A stretch of 64,000 nt of DNA from Zanthoxylum bungeanum (lineage: Eukaryota > Streptophyta > Magnoliopsida > Sapindales > Rutaceae), in assembly GCA_019454045.1 (NCBI GenBank), contig SKCR01007813.1:434001-498000 (forward strand). The letters run 5' to 3'. The notes beneath the pieces are model-generated. The model was not told the DNA's origin, did not search any database, and was given only the letters and a program-made list of their open reading frames with translations. Of this stretch, positions 20,639-32,858 are shown in pieces. The stretch's first letter is position 1; every line of letters starts with the position of its first letter. The position numbers and the translations under genes are program-made.

Positions 20639-22329
20639 TGTTGGAAAATTATGACCCATGGAGTCACTATTTGTACAGATCATGGTGTTGTTGTACAAAT
20701 TAACTATGTGATAAAGGAGATTGCTCTCTTATCATTTGTGATTAGATCACCAAGATATATAAATGATAGGAGGTCTCTATGATTTGTTCCTGGATTGAAA
20801 ATGATATGAGACAGTATCAATCCACGAAGGATAAATCATTAAATATCCCTAGTCATAGTATTATCGAGATTGGACATCGATAATACGTAAAAGACTAGTA
20901 TTACACTTGTGCGCGTTGTGAGGGCATAACGATATAGTTCTCATATATTTGGGTATATGATACTCATATAAGTGTAATAAGAGGTTGTGTTTTACCGATG
21001 ATACGGGAAACAGCTTCGCTCTGGATAGACCCCCTTAGAATTCCATTGGTAGTATGACTATGTGTCTATGGAAGTCCGAAATCAGGGTAAGTGTATTTGG
21101 TCTTAACCTGAGACTTGCACCGCTAATACTACGTATACTATGTCTGATATAGATCGCATATTCCTGTAAGGATATTTCTGGAGAATTGGGTAGGCATGAC
21201 GCTTTGCTAGAAGCCAACCTTGTTTTTTAAATCGGTATAAATGTAGTACTAGGTACTTACGTGTTCGGATAGTCCAACGACCGAATTTACTGCCAATATA
21301 TTCGGGGATCTCATGGGTCGCTTCCCGAAGATTCACCAATGACGTATGACTCGCACTTTTATTAATATGGGATTAATCAGATGAGAGAGAAAATTAATTT
21401 GGGATTATTTGATGAGATATTTTATCTGGGATAAAATATCAATTAAAGAGAGATAACGATTAATTTGGAATTAATCGATAAAATAATATATTAGATATAT
21501 TATACGAAATTGGATTTCGACGCGGAATTAAAATTAGATTTTAATTCAGGCGAACGAATTAATTTAGAATTAATTCGTTAGCGACATGAATAGTGATTTC
21601 GCAAGGCATAATCATTTAATTGCGTCGCAACGGAAAATTCGTTAATTTGGAATTAGCGAACCCGAACCCGGGATTGTTTGCGAGCGCATTCGCATTTTGA
21701 TTTCGAGTGCGGCACGCAAGTCAAATCAAGCATCAAATCACTAGTCACATCAAGCGTCAAATCATGTCACTTTGAGTGATGTGACAATTTGATTGATTGA
21801 GTGATGTGACTTGATGGGAGTTGATGTTGGTAGTTGTAAGCTTTAATTAGTTTGACTTTTTAAAAGCCAAAAATTGTGTATATGATTTTTTGAAAATTAA
21901 TTACCAATTTAACAACACATTTATCATATCTCTCTCTCCATTCTCTTCCTCTCTCTCTCGGAAAAACTGCCATTTTCTCTCTTCTGGTTTTGCTCACTGT
22001 CGTGTGCTAGGGGAAGCAAAAATGTGATGATTTTGTGGCAAAATCATCAAGAGCTAGCACTCCGAGAGACATGCGAAGGTGATAGGGAAGTCCACCCATG
22101 AGCTTGGAATGAACACAAGCTTGGAGCTTGCTTAGAAGATGATCCAAAGCCGTATCCATGGAGAGGCAAAACTGCCACTGCCGAGCACTCACAATGGTAG
22201 AAAATAAAGTTTTGTTGATCACCACATCGTCTCAACCAATCATTGTGAGTATTCCGCGACTTCTTTGATTGTATTCACATGAATGTTTTATGCTTGATAT
22301 GATCTTGGGATGCTTAGACAATTCCAACA
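20639..22329 (+). repeat. 5' LTR of copia copy 1 (1691 bp)
   Basis: Relative to its partner LTR it lacks about 330 bp, deleted between two AATACT repeats (the junction is at about 21130). It keeps a segment of about 127 bp (from 22066) that the partner has lost. Confidence 0.95.
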
Positions 22330-22346
22330 ATGGTATCAGAGCAAGG

Positions 22347-25300
22347 TTGAGCATAAAAATATTTAGGGCTTAAAATTGGGTAAATTGTATTTGAGCATGA
22401 TTTTATGAAATTAGATGATTTAGTTTGCTTAAATGTTTTTGAATTGAAGATTGATTGGATCAATTTCAAGAAATTGTGTTTGGAATATTTTTCCCCAATT
22501 TTTGGTGGCTTGGTCGAAAATATAAGAAGCCCTAATGTCTTGGAATTTTGATTTTTTGATCATTGGATGTGTTGGAAATCAATTGGGAATGATGATTTAA
22601 TGTCGAATTGGATTTAATTGGATTGAATTCGAATCGGACACAAAATCCCCTATATTGCCGAGACTTTGGAAGCATGTATTGGGTTTGATTTTTTGTTAAA
22701 TTGTGTTGGACATGATTTAATGTTAAAGAGCATAATTAATTAGTCTAATTGATGTTTTAGAAATGTTAATTGGGTAATTAATTGTGTAATACACTTTAGG
22801 TAATTTAATTGAGAAATTTGGAATTTTTGGAATTAAATTATTTGGGCTTAAATTGGATTTGGGCTTATAATGTTGTAAATGGGCTTATTGGGCTTGGTTG
22901 TACCAAGTTGGGTTTAGGCTAAATTGGTTGGATCTAATTGGGCCCAAAACCGCTTCCATAAAGCCCAAATGCGACTAATGGACCTTAATTAATTTAATTG
23001 GGCCTAAATTGATTTCTAGGCTTATGGGGTTACTCCTTGATTGGACTTTGGTTATTGGGTTTGACCTGAGTTGACCAAAAGTCCACGCCTTAAGAAATTA
23101 ATTGAAAGCCTATTGGACTTTAATTAAATTAACGTTGGACGTTAATCGGGCTTTGAGACCCGTAACGATTAAATTTGGAATTTAAGTCGTAAAAGTTCAT
23201 TAATAAAGTGTAGTATTTAATTTGGAATTAAATACCGAATTAGTATTAAATACAAATTGAATTGGATTTAATTATGTAGTTTAATTTAATTCAAGAATTC
23301 GTACTTGGAGTACTTATTCGAAAACGAGTTTGACTCGAGCAAAATCAAATCGTTGTTTGAACATTGGATGGTCATTAATTATTAGATTAATTAATTTGAT
23401 TAGATTGATTGATAACATGCTTGTGTGAATACATGGTTGCGATGCATGAATAATGTATATCGGATGGATATTAGATGGGTGGGGCAATTTTAGAAATTGT
23501 TGTAATAAATTTGGAATTTATTAATTGGACTTGCGTGTCCAGCCTTATTACCTCCTTACTCTTTGTATTCTCTTCTCACCTATTCCCCTAAATGTAAATG
23601 ATGTTTCTTTAGAAGTGTAGTGTAACGGGTAAAAGTAAATACTTGTGCTAGCGGAAGAGAGGAAATTGAGAGATTTGATCTAGGATCATTGTGTAAAGCA
23701 TCCATTTGCATATCATTATTATTTATTTATACGCGCTTTATTATGTATTCAGACTGCATGTTTAAGGGTGTATAATGATGAGACCTTAACAAAGATAATA
23801 AATTGGTTTCCAATTTGCACGCGAAAAACCCTCGCAAAATATTAAGCGTTTTTCCTTCCATTGAGTGATTCTTACTCAAGATCCAAGACTGGCATTGGTT
23901 TGTTGGCCAAAGTCAAGGCCTTTGTCCGTCGAGGATGTGTTTGAATCACGAAGGCTTTGTTCCATATTGGTGTCTTGTCCAAGTTGTGGTTTGTTGGCCA
24001 AAGTCAAGATCATTTCTTGTCCATCGACATTGATTACGAAGTTTTCCATGGTCAATGGGTCACGCTTAACTGGGATCGCTAAGTTTGTTGTGCCAAAGCC
24101 AAGGTTTAGTTGATTCAGAGGAAAAAGGTTAGGTAATATATTGGATATATTGGCATATATAAGATATATGTTTCGGACTTGGATGTCACCCTACTGGATC
24201 TAGGAATTGGATTGGATCCAATTGATCTTAGAGATCTACCTAGTTAATTATCATACAATTTGTTGGCCAAAGTCAAGATTGTGTGATATTTAACGAGATC
24301 CTAGCCCATTAGGAAACACGGTTTCCCGAGTACTCGACAGAGGGTTAGAGGCTCGCCGAAAAATAATGGGAGGCAAGAATTGAATTTGCAATATTCGTTT
24401 AATTACTTGCCATACGCGCTCAATCAAATATCATTCGTCAAATCAATTAAATGTTAGTTGGACTAATATTTAAATGTTGTTTTAATTAACAGTTGGACTG
24501 TATTCAAACAAATAAATTATAGTTGATTAAATAGTTGGACTATAATAATCATTATAATAAATAGTACCAAAATCGTTGATTAAATAGTTGGACTATTAAA
24601 ATCAAGATAAAATTGAAAGATTGACATTCAAAACATAATCCTAGGGAAAATGTATTTAAATGGTTTAATTTTTCAAATTGGGAATAAAGTTTCAGGATGG
24701 TCCTGGAAAATAATAAGTTACTTTATTTGATAAAATAACATATTATGCCTAAGCCCGGAGTTAAGCAAATAGTAGAGCATAATTTTTGGAAGATTTATGT
24801 GATGATAGCTTTAGTGCTTAATCCATTAAGCTTGTCGCAGTAGACTCCTTAATTTCTGAATCAGAACTAAGGATTAGATCCTTAAAGTATGATAAAGAAA
24901 TTGAAGGATCTTCATAGATCTTATTAGATCTTAGAAGTACTAAATTGCAATTAATAACTCTTGGAGAGTTAATGACTATTCTCAAGGAGACAAAGTCAAA
25001 CTTTGCAATAGGCAAGTAGCGCAAAGCGCACCTTACTTGTGGCATTGTTGTCTGGGACACAACTAAAACAAGAATCGTATATCCACACTTTTGAAGAGTG
25101 GGTACTCGGACTGATTTGATTCTATTCAAATAAAGTCTATGAATCTAGTTAATTGGGCAAAGTGCCTAAAACACCTTTACTTGGTAAATGTGTAAATGCC
25201 ACCGATCTGTAAGCCCTAGTTCATAGTGAAGCAAGTGGGCCCATGTCTAGTTAGGCTAGATGTGGATATGAATATTTCGTGACCTTTACGGATGTGGCAT

Positions 25301-27380
25301 CGCGTTATGGTTATGTGTTTCTTTGAAACAAAAATCGGAAACTTTTAAAGTTTTCGACACGAAATAGACAAACAGATCGGCTGAAGTATTAAACCGTCAC
25401 GGTAAGACCATAATGGAAAATAATTAGGCAATAAGTTTCTAATATACTTGAAAGAGTAAAATATTCTTTCAAAGAGGACTCCTCCCGGAACACGTCATCC
25501 TGACGGTGTGTCCGAACCAGAGTAACCGAATCTTGTTGGACATGATAAGGTTAATCATGAGTCGTTCTGAGCTACCATTTCCTTCAATGGATAAGCATAA
25601 ACAGTGCTGAACTTATTTAGAATAAGGTTCCATAAAAGCTGTTTGACAGATTTCATATTAGATATGAACAGGAAAGAAACTGGGTTTCTCATTCCTGAAA
25701 ATTTGGGAATGTTAGGCATATGTTTGGATGATACCAAACTAAAACCTAAATTGGATAAGTGCCAATTGTAGGTTGTCCTAAGGATACCAAAGTATAGTAC
25801 TTATACAACTCACAAGGGAACAATTTAATTGTTGCTCACCATGCGGTTTTCCTAAGAGGAATACCTATATGCAGTGGTAAGTGGGAGGATAGTAAAACTC
25901 GATGAAAATCAGAGTAATACTATTCATGGCACCGAATCTTAATGGAACACAAATAGTTCATCAAGGATGAAACTATACCAGTAATCTTTGAATACACAAG
26001 AACCGCGTAAGTCGGAGAGAGTCAGAAAACAACCTGGGGTATGGGTTTCTGATCTCACCTCATAAACATGTCAATCTTATTGAGGAATACCAACTGACTA
26101 CATATGAGGAAGTGATACAAGGTATCGACTCCCTATTATGGCAAAGTGCCATAAGTCCGAAATGAATTCCATGTATATCAACCAGTTTGGATACTAGTTG
26201 ATGTACCGCAAGATATTGTGCCTATTGGTACTTTATAAGTCTTCAAGGAAGACATACATGGAAGACAACATACCAACGTATAAAGCTGGGCTTTTAGTGG
26301 AAAGGTATCGTTATCAACATTGTGTTGATTACGACGAAATCTTTTACCTGTTTCCACGGTAAATCCATTTGGATAATGCTTGCAAATGCTGCCTGTTTCA
26401 TTTATGAAATATGTCAGCTGAACGGGAAAATCGCTTTCCTTAAACGGAAACCTTTTGGAGGATGTTTATAACATCCTGTCGGTTTTGTCGTACCAAAACT
26501 AGCAAACAAGGTTTGCAGGTTATTCGATCCATGTTTGGATTGAAGCAAACATTAGGTTCTTGGAATTATTGTTTTGATGTAATTATAATGGTTTATGATT
26601 TAATTCAAAACGTAAATGATTCTTGTGTATATAAGGAGGTTAGTGGGAGCGCACTGACAGTGGTTGTCCTATAAATAATGATAATATGTCATTTCTTGGA
26701 AATGACATTCCATAATAAAATCGGCGAAAGCTTGGCTTTCATAAAAACTCTCCGAGAACTCGTACATTGAAAAATGTACGTGACCTGTTGTCTCATACGC
26801 TTTAAGCATATGGATTCACAAACAGGACAATCCAAGTGATAGTCACTGGATTGAAGTTAAGAACATCCATTAGTATCTTAGAGAACTAAGGATGCTGTCT
26901 TATACTATGGAGATGGAGAACTTGAAGTGACTGGGATCACTACTGCAGGTTTCCTAAACCGATAAAAATGACTATAAGTCGCAAACGGTACTATAAAGTT
27001 TGAATAACGGAACAGTGAGCTGGAAATCTTCCAAGCAAGATACTGTTACCGAATAAACAACAAATGCGGGTTATTGCTGCAGCTGAGGCGGCAATAGAAG
27101 CCTTCTGGGTCGATAATAAATCTAATTAGATTAGATATAGTTCTGTTAGCAGCTGAGCTAGGCTACAACACATGCTAAAAAATTAATGGTCTCATCAACG
27201 ATCCAGATACATACTTCGATATTCATCTGATCCGTTCGGATCATACATCGTGGCGATGTGATGATCGAATAAATCGCATCAGACGATAATCATACCAATC
27301 CGCCGACGAAAGCCTTTCTCAGCAATTTGAGCCAACCGTACATAGTTCGGGTGTAAGACACTCGAGTGACTTGCTATAGG
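22347..27380 (+). pseudogene. Copia copy 1 internal region (gag-pol remnants)
   Basis: Bases 22350-23860 are non-coding leader. Bases 23865-24110 give a gag-like open frame with a repeated TTGTTGGCCAAAGTCAAG motif. Integrase is readable near 25232-25320 (the YEYFVTFTDVASRYGYVFL stretch), and RT remnants at 26100-26680 (VDVPQDIVPIGT and SMFGLKQTLGSWNY). RNase H traces lie at 26900-27130. Stops occur throughout. The stretch between gag and integrase is about 0.7 kb shorter than in copy 2, consistent with loss of the zinc knuckle and protease. Confidence 0.8.
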
Positions 27381-27393
27381 CCAAGTGGGAGAT

Positions 27394-29288
27394 TGTTGGA
27401 AAATTATGACCCATAGAGTCACTATTTGTACAGATCATGGTGTTGTTGTTTAAATTAACTATGTGACAAATGAGATTGCTCTCTTATCATTTATGATTAG
27501 ATCACCAAGATATATAAATGATAGGAGGTCCCTATGATTTGTTCCTAGATTGAGAATGGTATGAGACAGTATCAATCCACGAAGGATAAATCATTAAATA
27601 TCCCTAGTCAGAGTATTATCGAGATTGGACATCGATAATGCGTAAAAGACTAGTATTACACTTGTGCGCGTTGTGAGGGCATAACGACATAGTTCTCATA
27701 TATTTGGGTATATGATACTCATGCAAGTGTAATAGGAGGTTGTGTTTTACCGATGGTACGGGAAACAGCTTCGCTCTGGATAGACCCCCTCAGAATTACA
27801 TTGGTAGTATGACTATGTGTCTATGGAAGTCCGAAATCAGGGTAGGTGTATTTGGTCTTAACCTGAGACTTGCACCGCTAATACTTGCGACAATCAATGT
27901 ACTTTGGTTTTGGTCGTCCAGGGCTTTAACAGGTTCTGTGTAGCCTCTTCTGGGTATATTGAGAATCGTAGTGTGTTGGGTGTGATGTCAAAACGGAAGT
28001 ATCACTCCAGTCATATGGAGATGATGGTCACGTAGGATACGGAACTGGTTCTCTTATATGATGCAGCTATCGGGATATTATGACAAGGTCATGTATATCC
28101 GATTATAGAGACTAGTTACCAGAGATCTGACATGTTCTTCGTACGGGGCAGACACAATTCCAGCCCCAGGCCTAGCACGTGGCATCCGATACTGGATCGA
28201 GATACGCAATACTACATATACTACGCCTGATATAGATCGCATATTCCTGTAAGGATTTTCTGGAGAATTGGGTAGGCATGGTGTTTTGCTAGAAGCCAAC
28301 CTTGTCTTGTAAATCGGTATAAACGTAGTACTAGGTACTTACGTGTTCGGATAGTCCGACGACCGAATTTACTGCCAACATATCCGGGGATCTCATGGGT
28401 CGCTTCCCGAAGATTCACCGATGACGTATGACTCGCACTTTTATTAATCTGGGATTAATCAGATGAGAGAGAAAATTAATTTGGGATTAATTGAGGAGAT
28501 ATTTTATCTGGGATAAAATATCAATTAAAGAGAGATAACGATTAATTTGGAATTAATCGATAAAATAATATATTAGATATATTATACGAAATTGGATTTC
28601 GACGCGGAATTAAAATTAGATTTTAATTCGGGCGAACGAATTAATTTAGAATTAATTCGTTAGCGACGTGAATAGTGATTTCGCAAGGCATAATCATTTA
28701 ATTACGTCGCAACGGAAAATTCGTTAATTTGGAATTAGCAAACCCGAGCCCGGGATTGTTTGCGAGCGCATTCGCATTTCGATTTCGAGTGCGGCACGCA
28801 AGTCAAATCAAGCGTCAAATCGCTAGTCACATCAAGCGTCAAATCATGTCACTTTGAGTGATGTGACAATTTGATTGATTGAGTGATGTGACTTGATGGG
28901 AGTTGATGTTGGTAGTTGTAAGCTTTAATTAGTTTGACTTTTTAAAAGCCAAAAATTGTGTATATGATTTTTTGAAAATTAATTACCAATTTAACAACAC
29001 ATTTATCATCTCTCTCTGTCTCCATTCTCTTCCTCTCTCTCTCGGAAAAACTGCCATTTTCTCTCTTCTGGTTTTGCTCACTGCCGTGAGCTAGGGGAAG
29101 CAAAAATGTGATGATTTTGTGGCAAAATCATCAAGAGCTAGCACTCCTCACAAGGGGAGAAAATAAAGTTTTGTTGATCACCGCATCGTCTCAACCGATC
29201 ATTGTGAGTATTCTGTGACTTCTTTGATTGTATTCACATGAATGTTTTATGCTTGATATGATCTTGGGATGCTTAGAAAATTCCAACA
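27394..29288 (+). repeat. 3' LTR of copia copy 1 (1895 bp)
   Basis: Partner of 20639-22329. It keeps the 330-bp segment missing there (about 27885-28215) and has lost about 127 bp near 29150. Otherwise the two differ by scattered substitutions. Confidence 0.95.
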
Positions 29289-29456
29289 GGAATGGGATGT
29301 GTGTTGATGCAAGGAGGAAAAGTTATTGCCTATGCTTCTAGGCATCTAAAACCTTATGAACAAAATTATCCCACCCACGACTTAGAGATGGCAGTAATAA
29401 TTTTCACCTTGAAGATATGTCGACATTACTTGTATGGTGAAAAGTTTGAGATTTTT
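29289..29456 (+). pseudogene. Ty3 RNase H, middle fragment between two insertions
   Basis: Reads as the conserved RNase H stretch [20 protein letters not shown], then [15 protein letters not shown], in frame with the upstream fragment across the copia insertion. Belongs to the host element, not to either insert. Confidence 0.9.
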
Positions 29457-31235
29457 TTACCGGCGTAAACACACACGTATAACGCAAGCGCACGTATCGT
29501 TCAAGTAGTATAAAAATATCGATCCCACGAGGACTTAATTCCTACTGTTGTTATTAATTGTTGATACTATTTATTTACAGATATCTAATTATAAGGAGAA
29601 GGGAATTGATTGCTTGATTGATTTGATTTTGTAAATTTGCTAAATAAGTAAATAAATAAAAAGACAAAAGAAAATACTAAGGAAAATAAAAAGACTCAAA
29701 GATATAGGGTTGTGAATCTTTCTAATATCAATTAAAAGATGAAGTAATTAAATCATAGTTGGGTAAATTATTGAATTATTAATCTGGAACACTAAATTAT
29801 GTAAAAGCCTCTTTCGAATGATCATTTACAAATACCTAGTATAATCCAATTGAACCATATGTCTATGTCAATTAAATTACCTAGATTCATTAAGATTGAG
29901 CTCCAATTATGACTACCCCCGCCCAACAGGTATATTCCTATCCTGTAAGGAAATCTATTAAAAGGGTTATCTATCCTTAAGGAAGATCGTGGGTTGTTGA
30001 GTCTGTGGTCTTTAACTTAAAATCTCTATGTCTAGTTCATTTTAAGTTTATCTAATCAATTTTATTAATGGCCAATTAATAAAAAGGCATTAAGATTATG
30101 ACTCAACAAATAATTCTTTAATTACCAGAACTATAATCTAACCTTTTTTAAAACCGGTTATATTAGATTTTATCACAACCCTAGATATTTAATTTAGTTA
30201 CAATACATAGCTAAAACTAATAAAAACTTAAAAGATATAAAATGAAATTGCAGAAAGTAATTAAAATAAATAAATGAAATGCTAAGGTAAAAGGAAATAA
30301 CTTCTACTATATACTATTTAGATATCTCCCATAAAATAATATATAATCTTGTGATATTTTAAACCAACCGTCCAGAATGGCGGTATCCTGATTAAGTCAA
30401 ATTCAAATATACCAGCCATAAGGCGGAACAGAAATATAAACTTAAACCAACCGTCTAGTGTGGCGGTATCCTTTATTAATTCAGATTTTAAATAGTTTAT
30501 ATATTATATTTTAAGGGAGATTAATCTAAATAGTAAAAGTAAAAGAATTACCTTATTACCTCAGCATGGTGAGGTTACCCCCTCATGGATGGATAGAATT
30601 ACTACTACAAAGCGTAAATAAAACTGAATAAAAGAGACTAAAGAAAAGAACTCTCAATTTATTTATAAGGATTTCAGAGGAAGAGGTACATTTGAAACTA
30701 AAAATTCGAAATCTATTTATAGGCAAAAAAATCTAATTTTTTATTATTATTTTTCTGATTTTTATTTTTTTATTATTTTTTTCTGATTTTTATTTTTTTA
30801 TTATTATTTTTTTTGGATCGCTGAATTTTCAACACGTGGCATGGTGTGCTAAAAAAGACGGCTCGTTGAATTTTTGACATGTGGCATGGTGGTGCAATTA
30901 CCAAAATACCCTCGGTGTCGGGACGCCCAAAATTACCAAAATACCCTTTTCCCCAAATTTCACAGTTTTGCTCCAAATCACCTCCAGAATGTTTTGAAAC
31001 TTTATTTTGGTGTCGGGATGTCCAAAATACCCTTTGTGTCGGGACGCCCAAAATTACCAAAATACCATTTTTGCCAAATTTCACAATTTTGCTCCAAATC
31101 ACCTCCAGAATGTCCTGAAACTTTATTTATCTACAAAATAACACAAAACACATCAAAATATTCACAAAACTCAAGAAACTATACAAAATATTAAGTTAAA
31201 TGAGTGGGAAATAGTGATACATTTATCACTCATCA
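29457..31235 (-). repeat. 3' LTR of the LOG-carrying element
   Basis: In element orientation it begins TGATGAGTGATAAATG and ends GCCGGTAA (the partner ends GCCGGTCA). U3 contains a tandem duplication of about 120 bp (30899-31010 and 31020-31130) built on GGTGTCGGGAYGYCCAAAAT. Two copies of an AAACCAACCGTC..TGGCGGTATCC unit sit at 30360-30392 and 30443-30474. A TATA box (CCTATAAATAG) is at 30713-30723. Confidence 0.95.
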
Positions 31236-31250
31236 CACCCCCAAACCTAA
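31236..31250 (-). other. Polypurine tract of the LOG-carrying element
   Basis: On the minus strand, GGTTTGGGGGTG directly precedes the TGATGAG start of the 3' LTR, the usual Athila/Tat arrangement. A second copy of the motif lies at about 32758-32772. Confidence 0.85.
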
Positions 31251-32858
31251 CATTTTGTTAGTCCTCGAGCAAAATAAAATAACATAATAAGATTTAACTA
31301 AGCCACTTTCGTAGGGATCACGATTGCATTTAACATATGCAACAAGCCTTTAAACCCCTAGGTGTCCCTAGTGGACGAGTTGTAGTCTCGTGAGGGTTTA
31401 CAGCAATGATACCCACAAACATTTTTATAAAAGTAAAAAGGAAGTGAAACTAATGCACACAAAAGCAAAAAGACAAGAGAAAAGAGAATAAAGAAGTTAG
31501 TGACTAATTAGGTGAAACTTCTACTCCAAGTTTACTAGTTGTTTTGTTTCATTCTAAATTACTGAATAAGTAAATTCTCCGATTATTTTTACAATTTCTT
31601 CATATACACAGCTAACAAAGTATTATTTAACTCATTTTTGCCCACAACAGTCATAAGTGCAGTTGATAATAGAGTAATATTTTTGTCCTAAAGTTTTATC
31701 AGAATTCACATCTTTTTGTAGTAATGGAATAAATTTTCTGATTTTTCTGATTTTTTCTTTGATTTTTTCTCTATTTTTTATTTATATACAATATCTTCCA
31801 TCTATGTAGCGAGCTTTAGGTCGGTGACTCCCAAACCAGTTGGCTTTAGGGCATCAGGTGTTAAGACACCCCTAAGGACTTAATTACTCAGACTTCAGAT
31901 ATATATATATATATATATATATATATCATCTTTTTTATCCATGTAACGAGCTTTGGGCCAATGACTCCCAAACCAGTTGGTTTTAGGGCACTAGGTATTA
32001 AAATACCCTTACAGACTTAATAACTCGGATCTCATACACTTTTTTTTATTATTCCATTACTTTTTTTGAGATGCTTCTCTAATTAAACTATAGCACTGAA
32101 TATTACAACCTTTTCAATTTTATCCTATGTCCGTATGTTACCATGTATGTTGATAATATCTGACAACTAAGTATATGAAAATTCATTTTAGTCAGTTTTA
32201 AGGAGAATTTACAAATTAAATAATTCAAAAGGAAATAAACAAAAATTAACTTGTTTCGAAAAAAATGGGTTTTGAAATACGTATCAGGAGTGAGAATTCC
32301 TTACACAGCTATTTCTTACCAATTTCACATTTTTTGTCAACATAAAAACAAAACCATAAAGAAATAATTTTTACTGGTCATGGTGTGTGACTAACTGTCG
32401 AATGGACTTCCCGTTGTAGATTCCCTAGAGGGAGGGTGGAGCGAGGCTCACTTAAGTACCCTAGCCTCTTAGGCTCTTATCGCTTGGTGTCAGGAATAAA
32501 CAACGAGTCATCCAAACTAGTCTATCACAACAAGCTACTGGTGAATGATTATCTAGGTGCCTCACAGCTTTTCCTTATAGAAAGGTAGTGAGTGAAGGAA
32601 GACACCAAACCATCACCTAGCTTTAAATATGCCTTTGATAAAAAAATGCAAAATATTTTTGTAATTTTTGAAAATTTTTTAATTTTTTTGTATTTTTCAA
32701 AAAATTTTGGACTAAAAATAAAAACACAAACTATAAACAAAATACTATTAACTATTCCTCACCCCCAAACCTAAATGAGACATTGTCCCCAATGTCTTTA
32801 AACAGTAGAAGAAGAGTTTAGAAGATAGTACCTGGTTAGCTGAATTACTACAAGCAAA
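31251..32858 (-). other. Non-coding 3' region of the LOG-carrying element
   Basis: No ORF of note. It holds an (AT)n microsatellite at 31901-31927 between two imperfect copies of a roughly 95-bp unit (31799-31890 and 31936-32033, sharing GACTCCCAAACCAGTTGG), a 240-bp block shared with the Ogre-like element (32378-32620), and an internal PPT-like motif with GACATTGGGGACAATGTC at 32758-32800. Confidence 0.75.
32378..32620 (-). repeat. Conserved retroelement module, copy 1
   Basis: On the minus strand this matches 47641-47880 on the plus strand over about 240 bp. Landmarks in order: TTTGGTGTCTTCCTTCACTC, ACTACCTTTCTATA, GGAAAAGCTGTGA, GATAATCATT, GCGATAAGAGCCTAAGAGGC, CACCCTCCCTCT, GGGAATCT. 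It has no conserved open frame, so an RNA or DNA role is more likely than a protein. Confidence 0.85.

Larger units (their letters stand above)
20639..29288 (+). mobile_element. Ty1/copia retrotransposon, copy 1 (inactive)
   Basis: LTRs 20639-22329 and 27394-29288, starting TGTTGGAAAATT and ending AATTCCAACA. PBS TGGTATCAGAGCAAGG at 22331-22346 and PPT CCAAGTGGGAGAT at 27381-27393. The 5-bp duplication GGAAT (20634-20638 and 29289-29293) lies in the RNase H of the Ty3 host. The interior is full of stops. It is the same family as the minus-strand element at 52602-62506. Confidence 0.95.

Noticed and set aside
20880..22100. Genes in 60-78 codon frames (also at 28078-28418 and 61465-62286)
   Set aside because: Present in all four copia LTRs, without domains and disrupted differently in each.
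30773..31194. Overlapping open frames of 79-109 codons, repeated at 36720-37150
   Set aside because: They lie in the two LTRs of one element and come from the tandem U3 repeat. They are not genes.
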